Both the position numbers and the translations under genes were made by a program. Shown here piece after piece: positions 7,090 to 12,553 of a stretch of 12,553 nucleotides of DNA. The stretch is from assembly GCA_902797705.1 (NCBI GenBank), contig CADBTX010000296.1, positions 1 through 12,553 on the forward strand. The letters run 5' to 3'. Below the pieces are notes generated by a model. The model saw only the letters and a list, made by a program, of their open reading frames with translations. It searched no databases and was not told the DNA's origin. The first letter of the stretch is position 1. The number at the start of each line of letters is the position of its first letter. Source of the stretch: an uncultured Lachnospiraceae bacterium (GTDB lineage: Bacteria > Bacillota > Clostridia > Lachnospirales > Lachnospiraceae).

Positions 7090-7977
7090 TCAGACCTTCT
7101 CCTGGGATTTCTTACCCAGGATACCTGTAGGCTTAACGATAAGTACTATCACAAGTATTCCGAACACTATCGCATCCGACAGCTGGGATGAGATGTAGGT
7201 ACGGCTCAGGATCTCGATTATGCCGAGGACTATTCCCCCTATCATGGCTCCGGGAATGGATCCTATGCCTCCCAGCACCGCCGCCACAAAGGCTTTGATA
7301 CCCGGCATCGCTCCGGTATAGGGAGTGAGGGAGGGGTATGCGGATGCGAGGAGCGCCCCTGCCACAGCTGCAAGAGCAGAACCTATGGCAAAGGTAAGTG
7401 TTATGGTCTTATTCACATCTATTCCCATGAGCATGGCGGCTCCCCTGTCCTGCGACACTGCCAGCATGGCCTGGCCCTCCCTGGTCTTATGTACAAAGAG
7501 CTGCAGGAAGAGAAGGATGATAAGGCTGGCGGCTATGGTCACTATGGTGATCCCCTGTATCTGAAGCTTTCCGTCAAATAAGGAAAGTCCGCTCCAGGGA
7601 ATGACAGAGGTAAATGACTTGGTGTCTGCGCCGAAGATAAGGAGCGCCAGATTCTCAAGAAAATAGCTTACTCCGATGGCAGTAATAAGGACCGCCAGAG
7701 GCGATGCCGCATTTCTCAAAGGCCTGTAAGCCACCCTTTCCGTTGTGACGCCGAGAAGGGTGCACAGCACCATGGCTAAGATGATGGCCGCAGCAGGCGG
7801 CAGTCCCAGATTCGAAGTGGCAACAAAAATGATGTAACAGCCCACCATAATAAAATCACCATGGGCAAAATTCAGCATCTTCGCGATACCGTACACCATG
7901 GTATACCCAAGGGCTATGATGGCATAAATGCTTCCAAGGCTTAAGCCGTTCACCAGCGACGTAAGAAAACTCATCAT
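7090..7977 (-). CDS. livH: Branched-chain amino acid ABC transporter permease LivH
   Basis: 295-aa permease subunit with about eight membrane helices. Seen: N-terminal VNGLSLGSIYAIIALGYTMV followed by LNFAHGDFIMVG, the diagnostic LivH block; TERVAYRPLRNA (cytoplasmic loop); SQDRGAAMLMGID, the EAA-like coupling loop; and AAVLGGIGSIPGAMIGG near the C-terminus. Length is standard. ATG 7977 is directly followed by a second ATG (7974); GGGGAG is 4 or 7 bases upstream respectively, so the second may be the true start. It is separated from livJ by a 67-bp gap holding a stem-loop. Confidence 0.95.
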   Translation of the reverse strand: MMSFLTSLVNGLSLGSIYAIIALGYTMVYGIAKMLNFAHGDFIMVGCYIIFVATSNLGLPPAAAIILAMVLCTLLGVTTERVAYRPLRNAASPLAVLITAIGVSYFLENLALLIFGADTKSFTSVIPWSGLSLFDGKLQIQGITIVTIAASLIILLFLQLFVHKTREGQAMLAVSQDRGAAMLMGIDVNKTITLTFAIGSALAAVAGALLASAYPSLTPYTGAMPGIKAFVAAVLGGIGSIPGAMIGGIVLGIIEILSRTYISSQLSDAIVFGILVIVLIVKPTGILGKKSQEKV

Positions 7978-8000
7978 AAGTCTCCCCTATTTTAGAAAGA

Positions 8001-8027
8001 GAGCACCGGCGGCATTAACCGGTGCCC
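8001..8027 (-). terminator. Intercistronic stem-loop between livJ and livH (partial terminator or mRNA stabiliser)
   Basis: In - strand RNA, 8027-8019 (GGGCACCGG) pairs with 8009-8001 (CCGGTGCTC) as a 9-bp stem including one G-U pair, with a 9-base loop. The A-run at 8032-8028 can further pair with T residues at 8000-7996 apart from one mismatch. The tail CTCTTTCT is only moderately U-rich, so termination is expected to be incomplete. On the + strand the wobble becomes an A/C mismatch, which suggests the structure is selected in the - strand transcript, despite the T5 that follows it on the + strand. Confidence 0.6.
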
Positions 8028-8044
8028 TTTTTGATCAACTGTGA

Positions 8045-9199
8045 TTACTGTGCAGAAACGTAAGCGCCGTTCTGGATGGTAACGGCCTTCGGCTCCTTTG
8101 TGGGCTCGCCGCTTGCATCCCATGTCATTCCGGTACTTGTAAGACCGTCAAGTGATATCTCGGTCATTCCCTTCTTAAGTGCATCGCACATATCGGAAAC
8201 GCTCATATCGGGAGTTACATTTTCCTTTTCAGCTGCAGCCTTGATGGCATATACAGCATCGTATGCGTCTGCCGCGAACTGGTTGGGAGTGATCTCATGC
8301 TTATCCTCGAAGGTAGCTACAAACTTCTTTGTCATATCATCCGTAGCATCTGCTGCGAAAGGAGTAAGAAGCATAGCGCCCTCTGCAAGGCTGGTGTCAA
8401 AGTTCTCAACACCCAGGATACCGTCAAGACCGTCACAACCGAAGAATACGGGCTTGTAACCCATGGTGTCGGCCTGCTGAAGTATAAGGGAAGCCTCGGT
8501 GTAATATATGGGAAGGAACACAAGCTCTGCTCCCGCATCCTTTGCCTTCTGGAGCTGTACGGAGAAGTCCGTCTTGCTGTCAGCCGTGAAAGCCTCCGCA
8601 GAAACTATTTCAAATCCCTGATTTGCAGCTTCTTCTGCAAATGTCTGGTAAATACCTGATGAATATACATCAGAGCTGTCATAGATAACGCCAACCTTTG
8701 AAGCAAGGCCGTTGGTTCCGATGTAACGCGCGGAAGCAGCTCCCTGGGCAGGATCGGAGAAACATACACGGAATACGTTGTCATATTTCACGCAGTCAAC
8801 AGCGGATCCTGAAGGTGTGATCTGGAACAGATTGTCATTCTTTGACTCCTCTGAAACCGCAATGGAGCAGGCAGATGTAACGGAACCTACCAACATATCC
8901 ATTCCCCAGTCCTTAAGAGTGTTGTAAGCATTTACGGATTTCTGTGCATCGAGCTCATCATCCTCGGACTTTATCTCAACCTGCTTGCCGTTGATACCTC
9001 CTGCAGCATTGATCTCCTCTACAGCGATCTCGGCTGCGTACTGAACTGCCTGGCCGTAAGCCGCAGCTCCTCCGGTAAGGGGTCCGATAACACCGATCTT
9101 GAAGGTATCGTCTCCTCCCTTGTTTCCGGCTCCGCCGCATCCTGCAAGCATGGATGCTGCCATTACAACAGTAAGTAACACGCTCAATAATTTTTTCAT
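8045..9199 (-). CDS. livJ: Branched-chain amino acid ABC transporter substrate-binding lipoprotein LivJ
   Basis: 384-aa extracellular binding protein anchored by lipid to the outer face of the membrane, delivering Leu/Ile/Val (or related amino acids) to LivHM. Seen: signal peptide MKKLLSVLLTVVMAASM with lipobox LAGC (18-21, acylated Cys21), a Gly-rich linker, and a Peripla_BP_6 domain starting FKIGVIGPLTGGAAAYGQ, with AVEEINAAGGINGK, the Ser/Thr-rich VGSVTSACSIA ligand loop, SKVGVIYDSSDVYSSG, and FAADAYDAVYAIKAA. Length is typical. AAGGAGG lies 9 bases before ATG 9199. It is first in the liv operon, behind a consensus promoter and a long leader, and is followed by a stem-loop that would allow a higher level than the permease genes. 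Exact ligand specificity cannot be read from sequence. Confidence 0.95.
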   Translation of the reverse strand: MKKLLSVLLTVVMAASMLAGCGGAGNKGGDDTFKIGVIGPLTGGAAAYGQAVQYAAEIAVEEINAAGGINGKQVEIKSEDDELDAQKSVNAYNTLKDWGMDMLVGSVTSACSIAVSEESKNDNLFQITPSGSAVDCVKYDNVFRVCFSDPAQGAASARYIGTNGLASKVGVIYDSSDVYSSGIYQTFAEEAANQGFEIVSAEAFTADSKTDFSVQLQKAKDAGAELVFLPIYYTEASLILQQADTMGYKPVFFGCDGLDGILGVENFDTSLAEGAMLLTPFAADATDDMTKKFVATFEDKHEITPNQFAADAYDAVYAIKAAAEKENVTPDMSVSDMCDALKKGMTEISLDGLTSTGMTWDASGEPTKEPKAVTIQNGAYVSAQ

Positions 9200-9374
9200 A
9201 ATGTCATTCCTCCTTCTTCTGATACTCCGGACTTATCACCGGGCAGGGAAGAGCCAAACGTCCCCTGCTCGGGCGCAGGCCGCTCAGCTTCAGCCGATAT
9301 CTTCATGCCGGCGGCTCCGCGATAACAACAAAGGGGCGATCCAATGAAGCGCCCCGTCGTGTTCCGTCCAAATC
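9200..9374 (-). promoter_or_regulatory. Structured 5' leader of the liv operon (candidate cis-regulatory RNA)
   Basis: About 175 nt separate the predicted transcription start (near 9374) from livJ ATG. In order it holds an attenuator-like hairpin (9355-9333), a GC-rich middle where GCCG- and CGGC-type segments can pair, and a segment GCAGGG (9268-9263) with two competing partners: CCTGC upstream (9279-9275, 6-base loop) or CCCTGC downstream (9248-9243). A small TGATA/TATCA hairpin lies just before the ribosome binding site. I find no T-box consensus and cannot match it to a known riboswitch class. A 36-codon frame (9306-9196) crosses it but is not rich in Leu/Ile/Val codons. Confidence 0.5.
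9324..9355 (-). terminator. Attenuator-like hairpin at the start of the liv leader
   Basis: GGGGCG (9355-9350) pairs with CGCCCC (9338-9333), an all-GC 6-bp stem with an 11-base loop, followed by TTTGTTGTT (9332-9324). It would begin about 20 nt after the predicted start, so it could attenuate liv transcription or stop read-through from the upstream esterase gene. The stem is short and the T-run interrupted, so efficiency is uncertain. Confidence 0.45.
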
Positions 9375-9380
9375 AGAGAG

Positions 9381-9409
9381 ATTATAGCAACTCCCTACGG
9401 TTTTGTAAA
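9381..9409 (-). promoter_or_regulatory. Consensus housekeeping promoter of the liv operon
   Basis: On the - strand, -35 TTTACA (9409-9404, 5 of 6 consensus), spacer exactly 17 bp, and -10 TATAAT (9386-9381, 6 of 6) with an extended TGC element directly upstream. It starts 31 bp after the esterase stop codon, in the first non-coding DNA ahead of livJ. The predicted transcription start is about 9374. This is the strongest promoter in the window. Confidence 0.85.
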
Positions 9410-9439
9410 CCCCGAAACCTGTCATACTATCAAACATTC

Positions 9440-10507
9440 TTACCTGGAAAGGAGTCCCATCCCTACGCTGTAATGCTCTCCGTTCACCATACCCTTAAGC
9501 CACTCGTGCATGGAAACGCCGTCCACCCTTCCCGTATGGAAAAGCGGATTCCTGATGGCTGTGTGTATAGGGTAATCATTCAGATAGAAGCAGAAATCCC
9601 CTGTAAGGGAACTTAAGTCAAATACCATCTTCTTTAAGGCCTCCCTGAAATCACCGAGAACAATGCCGTCAACACCGTATTCATTCCCCCTTATGGAATT
9701 CCAGTATGATGACAGCACCTCATCCCGGCAGGAGCAGGTATAAAGGTACCTTATGCTGTCCCCGTACTCTCTGTACAGGGCGGTGAACCAGTCCGTCACA
9801 GGATTGTCACTTACCACCGCCTCATATATCTCCGGCTTTGCGTTCCATCTCTTCCTCATTATCTTCTTCCACTTGTCCCAGGGAAGAAGCGCACTGTCAG
9901 AGCATACGGTAACGTTCTGCCGGTCCGGATCATAGTGTTTCAGCACCTCTCCCGCCAGGGCAGCGACCCCGAAGCCTCCTGCGGAATCCCCGGCTATCAG
10001 CAGTTCCCTGGGCTCCGGAAACCTCTTCTTTATCTCCTCCAGCGCAATGGTGAAATTCCTGTAGCCCCTGAAATGCATGACCTTATCGGGATCCGACCTG
10101 TCGTAATAATAATCGCAGTCCCCGAGATGGAAATCGCCGGTGGAATAGGTTATGACAGCCATGTTCCAGTCGGCAAAATAATTCAGGGGATTCTGGTTTT
10201 CCGTGATCCCCTGATCTATATTCATAAATTCCGTGAACGGGCAGAGATTTGCCCAATAAAAACCCGGATCACCTTTAAGTACTCCCGCTGCTCCGGTTGG
10301 ATGTGAGATGGTGTGGGCATCCCAGGCCACCCCGCCTCCCGCAAAGAAAATAAGGAGATTCCTCTGATGTCCCCTGGACAGATAGAAGTGCCAGGGGCAT
10401 CCGTCTCCGGTGATCCCCCGTTCGTCCCTCACTCTGTACCACTTATTGTAACGCGGCCTGGTCTTAAGTACCGGCGCCTTATATCCCATTTCCCCAAAGC
10501 CTATCAA
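9440..10507 (-). CDS. Pectinacetylesterase/Notum-like serine hydrolase, cytoplasmic
   Basis: 355-aa alpha/beta-hydrolase-type esterase resembling the pectinacetylesterase/Notum family (PF03283), which removes acyl groups. Seen: FFAGGGVAWD (54-63, oxyanion-hole G-G-G), NPLNYFADWN (106-115), TYSTGDFHLG (120-129, matching the family's C-T-G-D-x-H-x-G), HFRGYRN (145-151), nucleophile Ser175 in GDSAGGFG, and IHTAIRN with His315 as likely catalytic base. No signal peptide is visible, unlike the secreted plant and animal members, so it probably acts in the cytoplasm. Start: TTG 10507 overlaps the preceding stop as TTGA; ATG 10489 (codon 7) is an alternative, and neither has a strong ribosome binding site. 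It is last in the acyltransferase cassette and probably reverses or edits an acyl transfer, although its substrate is unknown. Confidence 0.78.
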   Translation of the reverse strand: MIGFGEMGYKAPVLKTRPRYNKWYRVRDERGITGDGCPWHFYLSRGHQRNLLIFFAGGGVAWDAHTISHPTGAAGVLKGDPGFYWANLCPFTEFMNIDQGITENQNPLNYFADWNMAVITYSTGDFHLGDCDYYYDRSDPDKVMHFRGYRNFTIALEEIKKRFPEPRELLIAGDSAGGFGVAALAGEVLKHYDPDRQNVTVCSDSALLPWDKWKKIMRKRWNAKPEIYEAVVSDNPVTDWFTALYREYGDSIRYLYTCSCRDEVLSSYWNSIRGNEYGVDGIVLGDFREALKKMVFDLSSLTGDFCFYLNDYPIHTAIRNPLFHTGRVDGVSMHEWLKGMVNGEHYSVGMGLLSR

Positions 10508-11166
10508 AGGTTCAGTCTCCTTGCTATGGCGGTCATAAGATCCCCGAATCCGAATATCACCACTCCCGCATCCAGCAAAAGATACAGGGTCACGGTGACT
10601 ATGGCGGGATAGGGGAACCAGTTCATGGCCAGCCTGATAAAGATAAGCTGTATCAGCGCCATTATGGAATCCAGCATCAGATAGGATATGAATTCATCCG
10701 CATGAAGGCGTGTCGCCTTTGAAATGATAAGGGTAGCTATCATAAGGGCAAAAAGTATGCATGGTATGACCCAGGTCACGGACCACCTGTGCCATCCCGT
10801 CAGAAGATCCGTTATCAGTATGGCCGCGATCACTATGATGGTCTCCATGGTCACGGTCTTCAGCAGGTTGACCCTCAGAAAGTTTATTACAAAGATATCA
10901 GCCCAGATAAAGAATGCCGATATCTGGCATATCCTTATGACCGCATCCGCCTCGGGCACCATAAAGCCTATCATCCAGGTCAGGATCCAGAACGCCGCCA
11001 GTATGAAGGTCAGGATCTTCATAAAAGTCACGCTGGATATCTTTCTCTCCGGAAATACCGGAAAGCTGCTGCCGTCATGATCCTTATATTCCAGTTTCTT
11101 CTGGCACAAGGGGCAGGCTTTCTTTTTACCGTGTATATTGATCCTGCAATTAGGACAGTACTGCAC
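10504..11166 (-). CDS. Zinc-ribbon polytopic membrane protein (DUF6320 type)
   Basis: 220 aa from GTG 11166. Seen: an N-terminal zinc ribbon CPNC (4-7) and CPLC (18-21), a linker to about 45, then about six or seven hydrophobic helices and a short basic end (IARRLNL). No catalytic motif is recognisable. This layout corresponds to proteins catalogued as DUF6320 and found next to alcohol-acetyltransferase-like genes; that assignment is from memory of family context and not certain. The start is chosen because GAGGAGG lies 6 bases before the GTG and the zinc ribbon begins at once. A longer frame from 11214 would only add residues translated from the overlapping acyltransferase end. Overlap with the upstream gene is 17 bp and with the downstream esterase 4 bp. 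It may anchor or regulate the two flanking soluble enzymes at the membrane (inference). Confidence 0.78.
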   Translation of the reverse strand: MQYCPNCRINIHGKKKACPLCQKKLEYKDHDGSSFPVFPERKISSVTFMKILTFILAAFWILTWMIGFMVPEADAVIRICQISAFFIWADIFVINFLRVNLLKTVTMETIIVIAAILITDLLTGWHRWSVTWVIPCILFALMIATLIISKATRLHADEFISYLMLDSIMALIQLIFIRLAMNWFPYPAIVTVTLYLLLDAGVVIFGFGDLMTAIARRLNL

Positions 11167-12442
11167 CCTTATCCTCCTCATAATAATCATAATCATTGCT
11201 GGAGATCTCCACATCGATCCCTGCAGCTGTCAATATCCTGAAGAAATTCATCATGACACCATGGGTCACATAGGGACTCACCTCACCGAATACCATCTTG
11301 TCGCCAAAGGTGGAAACGCAGACCTGCTCTGAGGGCGCCGCCATAAAGGCGCTGAAATAGTCAATATAGCCGTCCAGTCCCTCCGGCATGGTGATCCTTC
11401 CCAGATTTGACATGGTACAGGTAACCCCTCTTCCGGCAGCCATGCTGAAAATGGAGATGCCTATATCCTTTATGATGAGAGGGATCATCTTCACCGCAAA
11501 ATTATGTTCCAGAGCGGCATAGGAATTCATGTTGTCATTTATCTTTTCCTTTGAGAGCTGCTCGGTAAACGCACTCTTTACCTTGGGGATGATGCTCTCT
11601 ATGGTCCCGTCATATTCCAGGGCATTAAAGCTTATATTGATAACGCTGAAGAAATTCCTGGCGGTGAAAGAATGGTAGAACTGCCTTAAATTCACGGGAA
11701 CGCTGACCACGATGGGTCTTTTCTTCTGCCTTACGGTCATCCGCTTTATAGCGGCCTCGATATACACCGCCACGGAAAATACCCCCACTGTGGTGCCGTA
11801 TTCCTTTGCCTTTTCAAGGAATTTACCGGCAGACACCACTCCCTCTATAAGATGGCAGCGCAGGTTCGGATCCTTTTCCTCATTCAGCTGCCAGGCTCTC
11901 TTTCCGCCCATTTCCTTTAACTGTTCGAGCCCCGCGCTCTTTTCGTAAAAGGTATCAAAGGCGTCCGCGCTGTTTTCCTGCATGGAGGATATGTCGTCAT
12001 CAAAGCGGGTAAGGGGCAGGGAATGTCTGATCTCCAGATATTTCGCCACAAGGTGCTTTAAGAACATGAAGGCCCCGGTGCCGTCGGCAAGGACATGGAA
12101 TACCTCCAGGTTTATCCTGTTCCTGTAGTAATTTACCCTGTACAGAAGATCTCGTTTCCCGGGAGAATAAAGGGCTTCCAGCGGGAACTCCCCCTCTTCC
12201 TCCACATGGGGCGCAATGTCCGCATCCTCCAGGTAATACCAGAAGAATCCGGGTTTTAACACAACATTAAAAATGGGAAACTCCGGAGCAACCTCTGAAA
12301 GAGCCTGCTCCAGCACTTCCTTATTCACATCCTCCTTAAGCACCGCCGTGAGCCGGAATACCCTTGTATCAGCTCCCTTTGCCTGAGAAGGGACTATCTT
12401 TGCCGCATTATCCAGTTTATACCATCGTGAAGACTTCGCCAT
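11150..12442 (-). CDS. Alcohol-acetyltransferase-like / condensation-fold acyltransferase
   Basis: 430-aa soluble protein of the CoA-dependent acyltransferase superfamily (AATase/condensation/PapA-like). Seen: WYKLDNAAKIVPS at 7-19, the standard N-terminus of this group, then FPIFNVVLKPGFFWYYLE, and the catalytic HxxxDG as FHVLADGTG (115-123; His116, Asp120, Gly121) where the first His of the HHxxxDG form is Phe. The second half has VSVPVNLRQFYHS, NFFSVINISF and the block TCTMSNLGRITMPE, corresponding to the tunnel/bridge region. It presumably moves an acyl group from CoA or a carrier to a hydroxyl or amine; the substrate is unknown. An in-frame TAA 12-10 bases before ATG 12442 excludes a longer start; there is no good Shine-Dalgarno. 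Its last codons supply the ribosome binding site of the zinc-ribbon gene. Confidence 0.85.
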   Translation of the reverse strand: MAKSSRWYKLDNAAKIVPSQAKGADTRVFRLTAVLKEDVNKEVLEQALSEVAPEFPIFNVVLKPGFFWYYLEDADIAPHVEEEGEFPLEALYSPGKRDLLYRVNYYRNRINLEVFHVLADGTGAFMFLKHLVAKYLEIRHSLPLTRFDDDISSMQENSADAFDTFYEKSAGLEQLKEMGGKRAWQLNEEKDPNLRCHLIEGVVSAGKFLEKAKEYGTTVGVFSVAVYIEAAIKRMTVRQKKRPIVVSVPVNLRQFYHSFTARNFFSVINISFNALEYDGTIESIIPKVKSAFTEQLSKEKINDNMNSYAALEHNFAVKMIPLIIKDIGISIFSMAAGRGVTCTMSNLGRITMPEGLDGYIDYFSAFMAAPSEQVCVSTFGDKMVFGEVSPYVTHGVMMNFFRILTAAGIDVEISSNDYDYYEEDKGAVLS

Positions 12443-12552
12443 ATCAGACCATTATGAAAATCTCTGTCAAGCACCGGTGACCCGGAAGCCATCCTTATAA
12501 TATATACGACTGCGAAAAGAAGGGCAATAACAATGATGACAGCATTAAAGAC
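12394..12552 (-). CDS. Possible C-terminal end of an upstream membrane protein (partial, doubtful)
   Basis: From the right edge one - strand frame stays open for 52 codons to a TAG at 12394-12396. It reads VFNAVIIVIALLFAVVYIIRM, a convincing membrane helix, then a polar tail. It would overlap the acyltransferase start by 49 bp, a large overlap, and the last 16 residues are forced by the other gene. It may therefore be a chance frame over a promoter region. No family is recognisable. Confidence 0.25.
   Translation of the reverse strand, partial: VFNAVIIVIALLFAVVYIIRMASGSPVLDRDFHNGLIWRSLHDGINWIMRQR
12499..12527 (-). promoter_or_regulatory. Candidate promoter of the acyltransferase cassette
   Basis: On the - strand, TTGCCC (12527-12522, 4 of 6), 17-bp spacer, TATATT (12504-12499, 5 of 6). 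It would start RNA near 12492, giving a leader of about 50 nt. It competes with the reading of this DNA as the end of a coding frame; the surrounding sequence is AT-rich, so a chance match is possible. Confidence 0.35.
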
Positions 12553-12553
12553 C

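Noticed and set aside
9200..9374. T-box or mini-ykkC riboswitch in the liv leader.
   Set aside because: No T-box AGGGTGGNACC-type bulge sequence is present, and the paired ACGR loops of the mini-ykkC class are absent, so no known class can be named by eye.
1..12553. CRISPR array, insertion sequence, prophage, tRNA or rRNA.
   Set aside because: I found no regularly spaced repeats, transposase or integrase motifs, terminal inverted repeats, or tRNA/rRNA-like sequence; the window reads as ordinary chromosomal operons.

Overview
The window looks like a flagellated, low-to-mid GC member of the Clostridia, most likely a Lachnospiraceae relative. This is inferred from AGGAGG-type ribosome binding sites, frequent GTG/TTG starts, heavy use of ATA and AGG codons, a YjfB-type motility protein, a CvfB protein and a single-operon LIV transporter with a lipoprotein binding protein. 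Genus cannot be fixed from the sequence alone. Coding density is very high; the longest stretch without a confident gene is the 240-bp leader in front of livJ.

Layout. (1) Positions 1-97 hold the C-terminal tail of an unrecognised + strand gene. (2) A short + strand unit follows: a perfect extended -10 promoter, a GT39/PMT-like membrane glycosyltransferase whose likely start coincides with the predicted transcription start, a 66-aa YjfB-like motility protein, and a strong intrinsic terminator at 1805-1840. (3) Everything from 1844 to the right edge is on the - strand. Read in the direction of transcription (right to left) it starts with a three-gene cassette (acyltransferase with an HxxxDG motif, zinc-ribbon membrane protein of the DUF6320 type, pectinacetylesterase/Notum-like serine hydrolase) whose genes overlap. 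(4) Next comes a consensus promoter, a ~175-nt structured leader, and livJ-livH-livM-livG-livF, a complete high-affinity branched-chain amino acid ABC importer. Two further genes are coupled to it by overlapping stop/start codons: a cytidylate-kinase-like protein and a CvfB-type S1/winged-helix RNA-binding protein. (5) The - strand series ends with a 77-aa HPr-like protein lacking the phosphorylatable histidine, overlapping a CPBP (CAAX/Abi) intramembrane protease that converges on the + strand terminator.

How they fit together. The LIV block imports Leu/Ile/Val. Its expression appears to be tuned at three points: the promoter, an attenuator-like hairpin plus mutually exclusive helices in the leader, and an intercistronic stem-loop that would favour livJ over the membrane and ATPase genes. 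Translational coupling of a nucleotide-kinase-like and an RNA-binding regulator to livF suggests nutrient uptake linked to RNA or translation control, but that link is inference. The acyltransferase/zinc-ribbon/esterase cassette looks like one functional unit that adds and removes acyl groups on an unknown substrate; this is the best candidate here for an undescribed system.
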